Shown: positions 51,190 through 60,976, numbered from the stretch's first letter. The stretch: DNA of 64,000 nt from Terribacillus saccharophilus (GCF_002272745.1 NZ_NPBD01000019.1:1-64000), one strand, 5' to 3'. The notes: generated from the sequence alone by a model not told the origin. Program-made: numbers and translations.

Positions 51190-51218
51190 ATTCTAGCATT
51201 TATCTATAAACAATGCAA
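51190..51218 (-). promoter_or_regulatory. Sigma-A promoter of rplK-rplA
   Basis: TTGCAT (51218-51213), a 17-nt spacer and TAGAAT (51195-51190). The leader downstream holds TGGGAGGG and CCCTATTACCACATCA arms (about 51104-51131), which may fold; the mRNA leader is about 100 nt. Confidence 0.7.
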
Positions 51219-51248
51219 GGGGCTTCCAAATAAATTCCGATTGCAGGA

Positions 51249-51782
51249 TTATAATTTTTCGATTTGGGAGAAATCAAGCTCCACTGGAGTTTCCCGCCCA
51301 AACATATTTACATGAACTTTCACTTTCTGTTTATCCATGTCGATATTTTCGATCGTTCCAGTAAAGTCGTTGAACGGTCCATCAGTAACACGAACACTTT
51401 CCTTCTCTTCGAAGTCGAATTCTGTAAGTGTCTCTTCCATGCCCATCCGTTTAAGGATTACTTCGACTTCTTCCTCCAAAAGCGGTGTCGGCTTCGAACC
51501 TGAACCAGTGGATCCGACGAAACCAGTTACGCCCGGTGTATTACGAACTACATACCAGGAATCATCCGTCATGACCATTTCAGTCAATACGTAACCAGGG
51601 AAGACTTTCTTCATCGCTGTCTTACGTTTACCGTTCTTGATTTCTGTCTCTTCATCCTCAGGAACAACGACGCGGAAGATTTTATCTTCCATTCCCATGG
51701 AATCGAGTCTTTTCTCAAGGTTGGCCTTTACTTTATTTTCATATCCAGAATAAGTGTGTACGACATACCATCTTTTTTCCAT
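51249..51782 (-). CDS. nusG: Transcription termination/antitermination factor NusG
   Basis: 177 residues, NGN domain (WYVVHTYSGYENKVK) plus a C-terminal KOW domain (VTDGPFNDFTGTIENI). NusG binds elongating polymerase; in Bacillus it promotes pausing. The ATG is correct by family, but there is no Shine-Dalgarno in the 13 nt before it. GGGAGGG lies about 28 nt upstream, beyond a perfect palindrome that could fold and bring it close (see the palindrome entry). Confidence 0.98.
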   Translation of the reverse strand: MEKRWYVVHTYSGYENKVKANLEKRLDSMGMEDKIFRVVVPEDEETEIKNGKRKTAMKKVFPGYVLTEMVMTDDSWYVVRNTPGVTGFVGSTGSGSKPTPLLEEEVEVILKRMGMEETLTEFDFEEKESVRVTDGPFNDFTGTIENIDMDKQKVKVHVNMFGRETPVELDFSQIEKL

Positions 51783-51789
51783 GCTGTCA

Positions 51790-51805
51790 GGACAAGCGCT
51801 TGTCC
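51790..51805 (-). promoter_or_regulatory. Perfect 16-bp palindrome between Shine-Dalgarno and nusG start
   Basis: GGACAAGCGCTTGTCC, a perfect palindrome, directly between GGGAGGGAA and the ATG (8 nt after it, TGACAGC). As RNA it can make a stem of six pairs with a GCGC loop. It may bring the ribosome-binding site near the start, or be a protein-binding site. Confidence 0.65.
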
Positions 51806-51856
51806 TTCCCTCCCTTTGGTTTAGTTATTGTCGATGCTGGGCAAAAAGACCAATTT

Positions 51857-51884
51857 AAAAAACCCGTCGGAACGGGTTTTTTTC
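51857..51884 (-). terminator. Intrinsic terminator between secE and nusG
   Basis: On the minus strand AAACCCGTT / GACGGGTTT with a 3-nt loop, A residues before and TTTTTT after. Also symmetrical in the other direction. It lies inside the secE-nusG unit, which is usually one operon. Confidence 0.85.
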
Positions 51885-51931
51885 TACGAGCAATATTTAA
51901 TATCATTATAGCATATATCAGCGGGCATTAT

Positions 51932-52108
51932 TCAAAAGAATAAATTTAAAATCTCAGAGATCCCTAAATCAACTAAACCGAAGAATATAGCAGCGAACAC
52001 GACTGTTAAAACTGTCACGATCGTATAGCGATATAGTTCTTTACCGGTTGGCCAGCTAACCTTCTTCATCTCTTTAGATACATTTTTCAAAAACGTAACA
52101 GGATTCAT
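51932..52108 (-). CDS. secE: Preprotein translocase subunit SecE
   Basis: 58 residues with one C-terminal membrane helix (YTIVTVLTVVFAAIFFGLVD, about 28-47). SecE clamps SecY together. The amphipathic start FLKNVSKEMKKVSWPTGKEL holds the conserved Trp-Pro. GGGGG lies 7 nt before the ATG. It is between rpmG and nusG. Confidence 0.95.
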   Translation of the reverse strand: MNPVTFLKNVSKEMKKVSWPTGKELYRYTIVTVLTVVFAAIFFGLVDLGISEILNLFF

Positions 52109-52133
52109 GGTACTACCCCCAAACTCTCGCCGA

Positions 52134-52280
52134 CTATTTCGTCTCCCGATGAACAGTATGCTTGTCGCATCGTTTGCAGAATTTCCTAGTCTCTAAGCGT
52201 TCTGATTGATTCCCACTCTTTGCTGTGGAATAATTGCGGCTCAAACATTCCGAGCACGCTAATGTAACTGATTTACGCAA
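52134..52280 (-). CDS. rpmG: 50S ribosomal protein L33
   Basis: 48 residues. TTG start behind GAGGG (9 nt). A zinc-ribbon form with CSEC (Cys9, Cys12) and CKRC (Cys35, Cys38), so it needs zinc. [20 protein letters not shown] and [19 protein letters not shown] match L33. It heads rpmG-secE-nusG, as in Bacillus. Confidence 0.95.
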   Translation of the reverse strand: MRKSVTLACSECLSRNYSTAKSGNQSERLETRKFCKRCDKHTVHRETK

Positions 52281-52316
52281 AATTCTTCACCCTCTCGGGT
52301 ATTTTGACACAATTTT

Positions 52317-52345
52317 ACTGTAGCACGCATGAAAAGGCTTGTCAA
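52317..52345 (-). promoter_or_regulatory. Sigma-A promoter of rpmG-secE
   Basis: TTGACA (52345-52340), a 17-nt spacer and TACAGT (52322-52317), 37 nt before the rpmG start. It lies right after the sigH stop. Confidence 0.75.
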
Positions 52346-52352
52346 CGAAGCT

Positions 52353-53003
52353 TTATAACGTAACTTCGCTGATTTCAAGATAGCGCTCAAGCTTTCGCTT
52401 CACACGCTGCAGGGCATTATCAATCGATTTGACATGCCGCTTCAATTCCTCAGAGATCTCTTGATAAGACCTGCCGTCAAGATAGAGAGCCAATACCTGT
52501 CTCTCCAGTTCACTGAGCAGCTGCGCCATCTTCTCCTCCATATCAAGGAACCGTTCCTGATTGATCAAGACGTCTTGCGGATCACCCGCTTTAGAGCTGA
52601 CTATGATATCAAGCAGAGTCCTATCGGATTCCTCATCATAGATTGGCTTGTCCAGCGATACATAAGAATTAAGCGGAATATGCTTCTGTCTTGTCGCCGT
52701 CTTGATTGCTGTGATGATCTGCCTGGTTACACAAAGTTCGGCGAACGCCTTGAATGAAGCGAGCTTCTCTCCATTAAAATCACGGATGGCCTTATAAAGA
52801 CCAATCATCCCTTCCTGGACAATGTCTTCCCGGTCGGCTCCTATCAGAAAATACGTACGAGCTTTCGCTCTGACAAAGTTTCGATACTTGTTAATCAGAA
52901 AATCTAGGGCATCAACATGACCTGCTTTGACTAAATCTACAAGAACACTATCTTCCATCACTGCGTAATCCTGGTCTACCGTCCGTTGCTTGACAATTGT
53001 CAC
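52353..53003 (-). CDS. sigH: RNA polymerase sigma-H factor
   Basis: 216 residues, a sigma-70 family factor that starts sporulation and post-exponential genes in Bacillus. Region 2 is INKYRNFVRAKARTYFL then DREDIVQEGMIGLYKAI; region 4 is LSELERQVLALYLDGRSYQE with the recognition helix after it. GTG start with AGGGGG 9 nt upstream. It has its own strong promoter. Confidence 0.97.
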   Translation of the reverse strand: MTIVKQRTVDQDYAVMEDSVLVDLVKAGHVDALDFLINKYRNFVRAKARTYFLIGADREDIVQEGMIGLYKAIRDFNGEKLASFKAFAELCVTRQIITAIKTATRQKHIPLNSYVSLDKPIYDEESDRTLLDIIVSSKAGDPQDVLINQERFLDMEEKMAQLLSELERQVLALYLDGRSYQEISEELKRHVKSIDNALQRVKRKLERYLEISEVTL

Positions 53004-53047
53004 TTAAGGATTCCCCCTGACCATGTATACCGCGAATTCATAGGGTC

Positions 53048-53076
53048 ATTATACAGGCGGTCTAAATAACCGTCAA
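53048..53076 (-). promoter_or_regulatory. Sigma-A promoter of sigH
   Basis: TTGACG (53076-53071), a 17-nt spacer and TATAAT (53053-53048), 45 nt before sigH and just after rae1. In B. subtilis the sigH promoter is sigma-A-dependent and AbrB-repressed; AbrB sites cannot be read here. Confidence 0.85.
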
Positions 53077-53089
53077 TATACTACTTTGG

Positions 53090-53599
53090 CTATTTCTTCC
53101 TTCTGCGCCATGCTTCGAGTGTTTCCCTCACTTCGGGTTTTAAAGGGATTTTTGGCGGAAATTGTCGAGTATTGTACTCTTGGATTTCCTGGTCGATCTC
53201 CCGCTCGATTTGCTTTATCTCCAGATATAGTTCTCTGGATGATTTACGGAGTGCACCTTGCCCAAATATAGTACGCTGTTCTGCATAATCAGAAGTTGCA
53301 ACGTAAACTTGTGTCTTGACATTTTTCAACGTTTTAATCAGTTTTTCGATACGGTCATCCGCCGTCTCTTTTTCTTTTGTATAGAGAACTTCTACTTTAT
53401 AATTTTCGTATTTTTTCTCCAATCCCCTCACATGATAGGCATCGAATACGACAATTACCCGATGACCTGTGTAAGCCTGATACTCGGCCAGCTTCTCAAT
53501 CAGCAGCTGGCGGGACTGTTCAAAATCCGTATCGCGGAGTGCATGCAGTTCTTCCCATGCCCCGATGACGTTATAGCCATCGACCACTAATATGACCAT
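53090..53599 (-). CDS. rae1: Ribosome-associated endoribonuclease Rae1 (YacP, NYN domain)
   Basis: 169 residues. In B. subtilis, Rae1 enters the ribosomal A site and cleaves translated mRNA. The PIN-like NYN fold starts VDGYNVIG with a metal-binding Asp, then VVFDAYHVRG, ETADDRIEKL and VYVATSDYAEQ. Its start lies 2 nt from rlmB's stop. Confidence 0.94.
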   Translation of the reverse strand: MVILVVDGYNVIGAWEELHALRDTDFEQSRQLLIEKLAEYQAYTGHRVIVVFDAYHVRGLEKKYENYKVEVLYTKEKETADDRIEKLIKTLKNVKTQVYVATSDYAEQRTIFGQGALRKSSRELYLEIKQIEREIDQEIQEYNTRQFPPKIPLKPEVRETLEAWRRRKK

Positions 53600-53601
53600 C
53601 T

Positions 53602-54345
53602 TTATTCCCCTAGGGGATGACGCTGGCGGTTTACTTCATACATGAGAAGACTTGCCGCGACACTTGCATTAAGGGAAGTGACTTTACCATGCATAGGAAG
53701 CGAGACTGTCCAATCACATTTCTCCCGGACAAGCCTGCTGATACCTTTTCCTTCATTTCCGATTACAAGGGCAATTGCTCCGACTGCATCCAGACGGCGA
53801 TAATCAATCGCACCTTCTGCTGCCGTACCAGCAACCCAAACATTCCGTTCCTTCAAATGATCAATCGTCTGCGCCAGATTCGTCACGCGGGCGACCGGAA
53901 TATACTCGATAGCTCCCGCAGAAGTCTTGGCTACCGTAGCGGTCAAGCTGACTGAACGTCGCTTCGGAATGATGACGCCATGTGCTCCGACTGCATCTGC
54001 CGTACGCAGAATAGAACCAAGATTATGCGGATCCTCCATTTCATCAAGGATGATGAAGAACGGCTGCTCTCCCCGTTCTTCTGCTACACGGAATAGGTCA
54101 TCCACTGAGCTGTATTCATATGCTGCAACCGAAGCAACAATCCCTTGGTGAGTGCCCTCGATCAATTGATCTAATTTTCGTTTCGGTACTTTCTGTACGA
54201 TTGTACCGCTTGCCTTTGCGAGTTCCTGAATTGACTGCCATGTTTTTGGCTGCAAATGCTCCGAAACCATGATTTTGTTAATTGAACGGCCAGACCGCAA
54301 CGCTTCCGTTACAGGGTTTTTTCCGATTATCCATTCATCTGCCAT
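53602..54345 (-). CDS. rlmB: 23S rRNA (guanosine-2'-O)-methyltransferase RlmB
   Basis: 247 residues of the SPOUT class with a trefoil knot. It would 2'-O-methylate a guanosine in 23S rRNA (Gm2251 in E. coli). Motif 1 region [19 protein letters not shown], motif 2 [18 protein letters not shown] and motif 3 [17 protein letters not shown] are present. It overlaps mrnC by 11 bp. Confidence 0.94.
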   Translation of the reverse strand: MADEWIIGKNPVTEALRSGRSINKIMVSEHLQPKTWQSIQELAKASGTIVQKVPKRKLDQLIEGTHQGIVASVAAYEYSSVDDLFRVAEERGEQPFFIILDEMEDPHNLGSILRTADAVGAHGVIIPKRRSVSLTATVAKTSAGAIEYIPVARVTNLAQTIDHLKERNVWVAGTAAEGAIDYRRLDAVGAIALVIGNEGKGISRLVREKCDWTVSLPMHGKVTSLNASVAASLLMYEVNRQRHPLGE

Positions 54346-54739
54346 GCTGCTGACTCCTTCCTTCTACATGTTTGATAGCTGCTTGTATAAGGGTTTCCAG
54401 ACGATCTGTATCTTCCAGCAGATAGTGATACCCAATAAGTGCTTCAAAGCCTGTGCTATATTTGTAAGTCTGTACATCTGTATTTTTAGGCACTGTACCA
54501 GACTTGGCATTACGCCCTCTCCGAAAGACCGCCTGTTCTTCCTCCGACAGCATGTCCTGCTCGAGCCATTCCCGGACCACCTTCGCTTGTGATTTTGCAG
54601 AAACGAAGGTGACCGCTGCGTGGTGCAGCTGATTCGGTTTTACTTCTCCTTTTTGCAGGAGATGCCGGCGGACATAGATCTCATATACAGCGTCTCCCAT
54701 ATAAGCGAGCGCCAGACTTTTCATTTGTTTCACGTCCAT
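54335..54739 (-). CDS. mrnC: Mini-ribonuclease III
   Basis: 134 residues. A single RNase III catalytic domain without the dsRNA-binding domain; it trims 23S rRNA in Bacillus. [20 protein letters not shown] holds the signature Asp, and [11 protein letters not shown] follows. The start lies 3 nt after the cysS stop. Confidence 0.95.
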   Translation of the reverse strand: MDVKQMKSLALAYMGDAVYEIYVRRHLLQKGEVKPNQLHHAAVTFVSAKSQAKVVREWLEQDMLSEEEQAVFRRGRNAKSGTVPKNTDVQTYKYSTGFEALIGYHYLLEDTDRLETLIQAAIKHVEGRSQQHGR

Positions 54740-54742
54740 GTA

Positions 54743-56143
54743 TTATCCTCTTTTCCAGCGCGTACCCTGCGATGTGTCCTCAAGGATGATATTTTTCTCC
54801 TTAAGCAAATCACGAATTCGGTCTGCTTCCTGGAAGTCACGGTTCTTGCGGGCTTCCACACGCTGTGCTAGCAAGTCTTCAATTTCATCATCCAGCAATT
54901 CTGCCTCTGCAGCAAATTGGATACCAAGCACACTGCCGAATTCTTCGAATGCTTTTATAAATGCTTCGATAACCTGCTCGGATGTTTGCTCCTGCTGCAA
55001 GTAAACATTTGCTTCTTTAGCAAAATCGAATAGGACAGAAATAGCGTTGGCTGTGTTGAAATCATCATCCATTTCTTCTTCGAAGCGATTTTTAAGCTCA
55101 TGGATCGTTCCCATTACACCATTCGCATTATTATCCTGATTTGTGCTCGCAGCTTTTCTGTGCTGCAGATTATCATAAGCATTTTTAATTCGTGCCAAGC
55201 CAGTCTTTGCACTTTCCAATAATTCATCCGTGAAATTGATTGGATTGCGGTAATGAACGCTTAGCATGAAGAATCGCAATACTTGCGGATCATGTTTCTT
55301 GATCAAATCATGCGCAAGAATGAAGTTGCCCAGTGACTTGGACATTTTCTCATTATCAATATTGATGTGCCCGTTGTGCATCCAATAGTTCGCAAATGAC
55401 TTCCCATTAAGGGCCTCTGATTGAGCTATTTCATTTTCATGGTGCGGGAAAGTAAGATCAGTTCCGCCTGCATGAATATCGATTGTGTTACCAAGATGTT
55501 TTTTAACCATCGCGGAGCATTCGATGTGCCAGCCCGGGCGTCCTTCGCCCCATGGCGTTTCCCATGAAATTTCTCCCGGCTTTGCATTTTTCCATAGAGC
55601 AAAATCAAGTGGATCGTCCTTCTGCTCACCAACACGAATGCGGGCACCTGAGCGCAATTCATCAATGGACTGATGCGACAACTTACCGTAACCATCAAAG
55701 GAACGTGTGCGGAAGTAGACATCGCCTTCGGATACATACGCATACCCTTTATTGATCAAGCCTTGCACAAAATCTATAATCTCTTCCATACTCTCCGTTA
55801 CACGGGGGTGAAGTGCACCTTCTTTGACTCCTAGTGCAGATGTATCTTCCTGATAAGCCTGGATGAATTTCTCTGCAACCGCGTAAACATCTTCGCCCAT
55901 CTCTTTCGCCGCATTGATGATTTTGTCATCCACATCTGTGAAGTTCATGACATATGTGACATCATAACCGCGATATTCAAGATAGCGGCGGACTGTATCA
56001 AATACGATCGGTGGTCTTGCGTTACCGATATGAATATAGTTATAAACAGTTGGGCCGCAAACGTACATGCTTACCTTTCCTTCTTCAAGCGGAACGAATG
56101 GCTCCTTCTTTCGGCTCAATGTATTATAAATTTTTACCGACAT
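54743..56143 (-). CDS. cysS: Cysteinyl-tRNA synthetase
   Basis: 466 residues, class I. The HIGH-like motif is HIGNARPP in [14 protein letters not shown] with the zinc Cys29, and KMSKSLGN is the KMSKS loop. HIECSAM and [10 protein letters not shown] carry the other zinc ligands. It overlaps the end of cysE by 20 bp, so both are on the T-box-controlled transcript. Confidence 0.98.
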   Translation of the reverse strand: MSVKIYNTLSRKKEPFVPLEEGKVSMYVCGPTVYNYIHIGNARPPIVFDTVRRYLEYRGYDVTYVMNFTDVDDKIINAAKEMGEDVYAVAEKFIQAYQEDTSALGVKEGALHPRVTESMEEIIDFVQGLINKGYAYVSEGDVYFRTRSFDGYGKLSHQSIDELRSGARIRVGEQKDDPLDFALWKNAKPGEISWETPWGEGRPGWHIECSAMVKKHLGNTIDIHAGGTDLTFPHHENEIAQSEALNGKSFANYWMHNGHINIDNEKMSKSLGNFILAHDLIKKHDPQVLRFFMLSVHYRNPINFTDELLESAKTGLARIKNAYDNLQHRKAASTNQDNNANGVMGTIHELKNRFEEEMDDDFNTANAISVLFDFAKEANVYLQQEQTSEQVIEAFIKAFEEFGSVLGIQFAAEAELLDDEIEDLLAQRVEARKNRDFQEADRIRDLLKEKNIILEDTSQGTRWKRG

Positions 56144-56792
56144 GCTGCTTCTCTCCTTTTGCTGCGGCTAATTCCCGCTGTAATTCTTTAATTTCCAGAT
56201 CCATTTTCCTTAGTTTCTCCGCAACTGGGTCCGGCAAATCCTGATGATCCAAATCTCTTCTGATACGTTCACCGTCTTTGATGACGACACGTCCAGGGAT
56301 TCCGACTACCGTCGAACAATCGGGAACATCATGCAGGACAACAGAACCTGCACCTATCTTCGAGTTTGCACCAATCGTAATCGAACCTAACACTTTAGCT
56401 CCTGTCGCGATAAGCGCATTGTCTTTGACGGTCGGATGCCGTTTGCCTTTTTCTTTCCCCGTCCCCCCTAAAGTCACGCCTTGGAAGATCGTTACATTAT
56501 CACCGATTTCGCACGTTTCACCTATGACAACACCCATGCCGTGATCGATGAAGAATCGTCTGCCAATCGTGGCTCCGGGATGTATTTCAATACCGGTGAA
56601 GAAACGGCTCACTTGTGAAACAACACGGGCAAGGAAATAGAATTTATGCTTGTAGAATAGGTGTGCAATTCGATGTGCCCAAATGGCGTGCAAGCCGGAA
56701 TACGTTAGGATAACTTCCAGATAAGAGCGAGCAGCTGGATCCTGGTCGAAGACTACCATAACATCCTCTTTCAGCATCTTGAAAAATCCCAT
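56124..56792 (-). CDS. cysE: Serine O-acetyltransferase
   Basis: 222 residues. CysE acetylates serine to make O-acetylserine, the first step of cysteine synthesis. The N-terminal helices are followed by the left-handed beta-helix hexapeptide repeats ([30 protein letters not shown]). Start set at [10 protein letters not shown], behind AAGGGG; an upstream in-frame start lies inside the leader. It is preceded by the T-box leader. Confidence 0.96.
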   Translation of the reverse strand: MGFFKMLKEDVMVVFDQDPAARSYLEVILTYSGLHAIWAHRIAHLFYKHKFYFLARVVSQVSRFFTGIEIHPGATIGRRFFIDHGMGVVIGETCEIGDNVTIFQGVTLGGTGKEKGKRHPTVKDNALIATGAKVLGSITIGANSKIGAGSVVLHDVPDCSTVVGIPGRVVIKDGERIRRDLDHQDLPDPVAEKLRKMDLEIKELQRELAAAKGEKQHVGKNL

Positions 56793-56825
56793 TTTCCCCT
56801 TCCTTTCCGCTTCTACCGTTTCACG

Positions 56826-56863
56826 AAAAAAAGCGCCCCTGTACAATGACAGAGACGCTTTTT
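56826..56863 (-). terminator. T-box terminator upstream of cysE
   Basis: On the minus strand AAAGCGTCTCTGT / ACAGGGGCGCTTT with a short loop (one mismatch) and a T run. It forms when the tRNA is charged; the T-box sequence upstream can pair with the first arm as the antiterminator. Confidence 0.9.
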
Positions 56864-57090
56864 GCGCGGTTCCACTCTATTTGGGCGAGCCCATATGGCT
56901 TCCCCAGCTTCACTCAGATAACGGTGAGAACCGCTTTTACCTACTATTATTTCGGCAAAAGACTCCGAGGCGCATTTCAGCAAAAGCTCTCCAAAGCCGC
57001 TCACAGCGTATGCGGCTCTCTCTGGATGGAAAGTTAGATGCGTACTTCTCCTCTTCTACGTTCAAATGTGTAGTACTACTATATTATATT
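56826..57090 (-). ncRNA. T-box leader, cysteine type, controlling cysE-cysS
   Basis: The T-box sequence AATAGAGTGGAACCGCG (56881-56865) is conserved in T-box riboswitches and binds the uncharged tRNA acceptor end. Upstream is the specifier-loop region TGAAATGCGCCTC, where TGC, followed by a purine, would pair with tRNA-Cys; the AGTA bulge-type GA motif occurs on the opposite strand (GAAGTACGCA). Cys matches the genes below. The rest of stem I and II are not fully traced. Confidence 0.88.
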
Positions 57091-57110
57091 TCAGCAAAAA
57101 AGTGAATATT
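57082..57110 (-). promoter_or_regulatory. Candidate promoter of the T-box transcript
   Basis: TTCACT, a 17-nt spacer and TATAGT at about 57105-57076 on the minus strand, just after the gltX stop. Partial match; the transcript may also come from upstream of gltX. Confidence 0.35.
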
Positions 57111-58580
57111 TTACTTTGTCAGCTGTTCGATTGCTGCACGAAGACGATTTTGGACAACTGTCTCGCCAAGCAAGTGAATGGAGTCCGGCAGCTCTGGACC
57201 ATGTGTTACGCCTGTTGTAGCAACACGGATCGGCATGAAGAGTTTCTTACCTTTTTGACCAGTTTGTTTCTGCGTCGATTTTATCGCACCTTTGATCGTA
57301 GCCGGTTCGAATGCTTCCAACGCTGAAAGCTGTTCAGAGAATGCTTTTAAGACATCCGGTACTTGCTCGTCCTGCAGTACTGCCATTGCTTCTTCATCAT
57401 AAGCGATTTCTTCTTGGAAGAATAACTCCGTCAACTCGACAATCTCTGCACCATAATTCAACTGTTCTTTGTAAAGAGCGATAAGCTCTGCAGCCCAGTC
57501 ACGGCGGGAATCTTCCATGTTCTCAGGCAGTTTGCCTGCCTGAATCAAATGCGGCAATGTTAATTTCTCGATACGACCAGCATCTTCTGATTTAATGTAT
57601 TGGTTGTTCATCCATTTCAGCTTCTGCGGATCAAAGATTGCAGCAGAAGTGGAAAGACGATTCGGATCGAAAATCTTAATGATTTCATCTTTGGAGAAGA
57701 TCTCTTCTTCTCCAACTGGTGACCAGCCAAGCAAACTGATGAAGTTGAACATCGCTTCCGGCAGATAACCTAAGTTCTTATATTGCTCGATGAACTGCAG
57801 GATATGCTCATCACGTTTTGACAGCTTCTTACGGTTTTCGTTAAGAATCAATGTCATATGTCCGAATTGCGGTGCTTCCCAACCGAATGCTTCGTAAATC
57901 ATAAGCTGCTTCGGTGTATTGGAAATATGCTCTTCTCCGCGGAGGATATGTGAAATCTCCATTAGATGATCATCGACGGCCACAGCAAAGTTATACGTTG
58001 GGATACCGTTCTTCTTCACGATAACCCAGTCGCCGAAGTCACTGGACTCGAAGCTGATCTCATCACGTACAATATCGGTAAATTTGTAAGTTTTATTTTC
58101 CGGCACTCGGAAACGGATGCTCGGCTGTCTGCCTTCCGCTTCAAACTTCTCTTGCTGCTCCGGCGTCAGATCACGGTGCACACCAGAATACTTAGGAACT
58201 TGACCATTCGCCTTTTGTTCCTCACGCTCTTTCTCTAATTCCTCTTCTGTCACGTAGCATTTGTAAGCTAGACCGCGATCCAGCAATTCATCTACATACT
58301 TCTTATAGATATCCAGACGTTCCAATTGACGATATGGTCCGTATTCGCCGCCGATATCGGCACCTTCGTCCCATTTGATACCAAGCCATTTCAGATAGCT
58401 GAACTGGCTTTCCTCGCCGCCTTCAACATTTCGTTTTTGATCTGTATCTTCTGTGCGGACGATGAATTTGCCATCATGGTGACGGGCATATAAATAGTTG
58501 AATAGTGCAGTTCTTGCGTTTCCAATATGCAAATGTCCAGTCGGACTAGGCGCATAGCGCACACGTACAGGTTTTGACAT
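57111..58580 (-). CDS. gltX: Glutamyl-tRNA synthetase
   Basis: 489 residues, class [21 protein letters not shown] carries the HIGH motif and KLSKRDEH the KMSKS loop. In Bacillota this enzyme also charges tRNA-Gln, which GatCAB corrects; this is family knowledge. It follows ispF by 24 nt. Confidence 0.98.
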   Translation of the reverse strand: MSKPVRVRYAPSPTGHLHIGNARTALFNYLYARHHDGKFIVRTEDTDQKRNVEGGEESQFSYLKWLGIKWDEGADIGGEYGPYRQLERLDIYKKYVDELLDRGLAYKCYVTEEELEKEREEQKANGQVPKYSGVHRDLTPEQQEKFEAEGRQPSIRFRVPENKTYKFTDIVRDEISFESSDFGDWVIVKKNGIPTYNFAVAVDDHLMEISHILRGEEHISNTPKQLMIYEAFGWEAPQFGHMTLILNENRKKLSKRDEHILQFIEQYKNLGYLPEAMFNFISLLGWSPVGEEEIFSKDEIIKIFDPNRLSTSAAIFDPQKLKWMNNQYIKSEDAGRIEKLTLPHLIQAGKLPENMEDSRRDWAAELIALYKEQLNYGAEIVELTELFFQEEIAYDEEAMAVLQDEQVPDVLKAFSEQLSALEAFEPATIKGAIKSTQKQTGQKGKKLFMPIRVATTGVTHGPELPDSIHLLGETVVQNRLRAAIEQLTK

Positions 58581-58604
58581 ATGAATAACTCCCTTTCGAT
58601 TATG

Positions 58605-59081
58605 TTAGGCTTGCTGCAAAAGGACGACTGCTTGCGCAGCGATTCCTTCCTTCCGGCCAGTGAAGCCAAGCTGTTCAGTCGTTGTTGCTTTCACATTGAT
58701 CTGACCCGGTTCTGCATCGAGCATCCCCGCTACGTTTTCACGAATCTGATCGATATATGGTGCCATTTTAGGTGCTTGTGCAATAACTGTGCAATCCAAG
58801 TTCCCTAGTTTGTATCCTTTTTCTTTTACAAGCTGCCATACATGACGCAGCAATACTTCCGAGTCTGCATCCTTGAAAGCAGGATCAGTATCCGGGAAAT
58901 GTTTACCGATGTCACCCAGTGCTAAGGCACCAAGACACGCATCCGCAATCGTATGTAATAGTACATCCGCATCTGAATGGCCTAGCAATCCAAGTTCGTA
59001 AGGGATTGTAATCCCGCCTATGATACACGGTCTATCCTCTGCAAATGCATGTACATCAAATCCTTGTCCAATTCGAAACAT
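58605..59081 (-). CDS. ispF: 2-C-methyl-D-erythritol 2,4-cyclodiphosphate synthase
   Basis: 158 residues. A MEP-pathway isoprenoid enzyme. The zinc ligands are in GFDVHAF (Asp9, His11) and [12 protein letters not shown]. Ends with [14 protein letters not shown]. It follows ispD by 14 nt. Confidence 0.97.
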   Translation of the reverse strand: MFRIGQGFDVHAFAEDRPCIIGGITIPYELGLLGHSDADVLLHTIADACLGALALGDIGKHFPDTDPAFKDADSEVLLRHVWQLVKEKGYKLGNLDCTVIAQAPKMAPYIDQIRENVAGMLDAEPGQINVKATTTEQLGFTGRKEGIAAQAVVLLQQA

Positions 59082-59095
59082 AATGTGACCTCGCT

Positions 59096-59773
59096 TTATT
59101 TACCATTTAAAAATGCTTCCGCTTTGTATAAATCCTCTGGTGTCGTAAGCTTCATATTATCATAGCTGCCTTCTACGATGAACACATCCTGATCGAGGCG
59201 TTCCACTAATGAGGCGTCATCCGTTCCCAGCACACCGTCAACCTTAGCCGATACATGCGCATCATAGATAAGATGGTAATCAAAAGCCTGCGGTGTTTGC
59301 GCAGCCCACAGCAGCCCTCGATCCATCGTTTCCAAACGATTACCACGGCGAAGCTTGATTGTGTCTGTGACAGGTACCGCAAGTATCGCTCCGCGATGCT
59401 CAAGACAAGCCTCAGCCAAGGCATGAAGTCTCTCGATTGTGACAAAGGGCCGCGCACCATCGTGTATAAAAACGATACCGGACTTATCAGGCAATGCTTC
59501 CAGACCCATCAGGACACTCTCCTGTCGCTCGCTGCCGCCTTCTGTCAGGTTGATCGGCGTTGTCCATTTCTGTGCTGCCAGAAGCTGCTGCATCAATTCA
59601 CGATCCGCTGTACTTACAACAAGTGTGATCGATGCACACCAGGGATCCTGCTCGAAAACATTCAGCGTATGGACAATGAGCGGCTTTTGCCCAATTGTAA
59701 GGAATTGTTTATTATGGCCTGCCTGCATCCGTTTACCTTGCCCGGCAGCTAACACAATAGCTTGATAGTACAT
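59096..59773 (-). CDS. ispD: 2-C-methyl-D-erythritol 4-phosphate cytidylyltransferase
   Basis: 225 residues. It makes CDP-methylerythritol in the MEP pathway. The Gly-rich loop is [18 protein letters not shown] and [11 protein letters not shown] follows. Together with ispF it forms the pair found next to yacL in Bacillus. Confidence 0.96.
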   Translation of the reverse strand: MYYQAIVLAAGQGKRMQAGHNKQFLTIGQKPLIVHTLNVFEQDPWCASITLVVSTADRELMQQLLAAQKWTTPINLTEGGSERQESVLMGLEALPDKSGIVFIHDGARPFVTIERLHALAEACLEHRGAILAVPVTDTIKLRRGNRLETMDRGLLWAAQTPQAFDYHLIYDAHVSAKVDGVLGTDDASLVERLDQDVFIVEGSYDNMKLTTPEDLYKAEAFLNGK

Positions 59774-59806
59774 CTATTTTTACCGCCTTATTTTAAGTCG
59801 AATCCA

Positions 59807-59843
59807 AACAAAAGCGATAACATCCCATGTTATCACTTTTGTC
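59807..59843 (-). terminator. Terminator after yacL
   Basis: On the minus strand AAAAGTGATAACAT / ATGTTATCGCTTTT with a GGG loop then a TTTG tail. It lies 24 nt past the yacL stop and 34 nt before ispD, which leaves no room for a separate ispD promoter except within it. Confidence 0.75.
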
Positions 59844-59866
59844 TACTTCTATCATGTTATACTTTT

Positions 59867-60976
59867 TTACAATGCTTTTTCAAGTAATTTCGGCTTAGCG
59901 AAGATCATTCGGCCGGCAGAAGTCTGCAATACACTCGTGATGAGTACCTCGATTGTCTTGCCGATATAATTCTTGCCTTCCTCGACGACGATCATCGTAC
60001 CGTCATCCAAGTAAGCCACACCTTGATTATGTTCTTTCCCGTCTTTGATCACCTGAACAGTCAATTCCTCACCCGGAATGACTACCGGCTTCACTGCATT
60101 AGCCAAGTCATTGATATTCAACACCGGTACATTCTGGAACTCACATACCTTGTTCAAGTTGAAATCATTTGTTACGACAATACCATTGATAACTTTCGCC
60201 AATTTGACTAGCTTGGAATCTACTTCCGGAATATCTTCGAAATCACCTTCGTAGAATTCCACTTTGACACTCGGCATCTCTTTTTGGATGCGGTTCAGGA
60301 CATCGAGACCGCGACGGCCGCGGTTCCGCTTCAACGCATCAGATGAATCAGCGATATGCTGCAGTTCATTCAATACGAATTGCGGGATGACTATCGTACC
60401 CTCCAAGAAATTCGTCTCGCAAATATCTGCGATACGTCCATCGATAATAACACTCGTATCGAGCAGTTTTGATTTAGGCTGAACAGCCTGGACACTCTCT
60501 TCTCCAGCTTCTTGCTCATCCGCAGCCTTCTTCTTATCCTTTTTCGCCAAAGTCATCATATTCAAGAACTCATCCCGGCGCTTGAAGCCAACCTGGAACC
60601 CGATGTAGCCAAGAAAAATTGTGACGAACAGCGGCAAAACCTCTGAAACAAGCACAAAACCAATACCGCGAATCGGAATCGTAATCAAGTAAGCTACAAC
60701 CAATCCGATAATGAGCCCGATGCTGCCAAAGAACAAATCAGCAGCAGGTGTCTTGACTAGTGAGTCCTCCACCCAATGGATGAAGCCGACAATATAATCG
60801 ACCACCCAAAACAGTAATAAGAATAATAGAATAGCTCCGCCAATCAATCCGACGATTGGGGAATCAAGCCAACCAATGTTGGTAAGGTTCACTAGATCCA
60901 TCAATCTAGGAATGTAGAGAAACCCAACCATACCGCCTGCAACGATAATAAATAATTGCACGATTCGCTTTAACAT
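59867..60976 (-). CDS. yacL: PIN/TRAM-domain membrane protein YacL
   Basis: 369 residues. Four N-terminal membrane helices, then a PIN-type nuclease fold (LLDTSVIIDGRI, NRGRRGLD, VVTNDFNLNKV with metal-binding Asp) and a C-terminal TRAM domain. Function is unknown; probably a membrane-bound RNase. Start set with AGGAGG 8 nt upstream. Confidence 0.92.
   Translation of the reverse strand: MLKRIVQLFIIVAGGMVGFLYIPRLMDLVNLTNIGWLDSPIVGLIGGAILLFLLLFWVVDYIVGFIHWVEDSLVKTPAADLFFGSIGLIIGLVVAYLITIPIRGIGFVLVSEVLPLFVTIFLGYIGFQVGFKRRDEFLNMMTLAKKDKKKAADEQEAGEESVQAVQPKSKLLDTSVIIDGRIADICETNFLEGTIVIPQFVLNELQHIADSSDALKRNRGRRGLDVLNRIQKEMPSVKVEFYEGDFEDIPEVDSKLVKLAKVINGIVVTNDFNLNKVCEFQNVPVLNINDLANAVKPVVIPGEELTVQVIKDGKEHNQGVAYLDDGTMIVVEEGKNYIGKTIEVLITSVLQTSAGRMIFAKPKLLEKAL

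Noticed and set aside
56826-57110. Short ORF (63 codons) in the T-box leader
   Set aside because: The open frame follows the structured T-box RNA, including the conserved T-box sequence; it is not coding.
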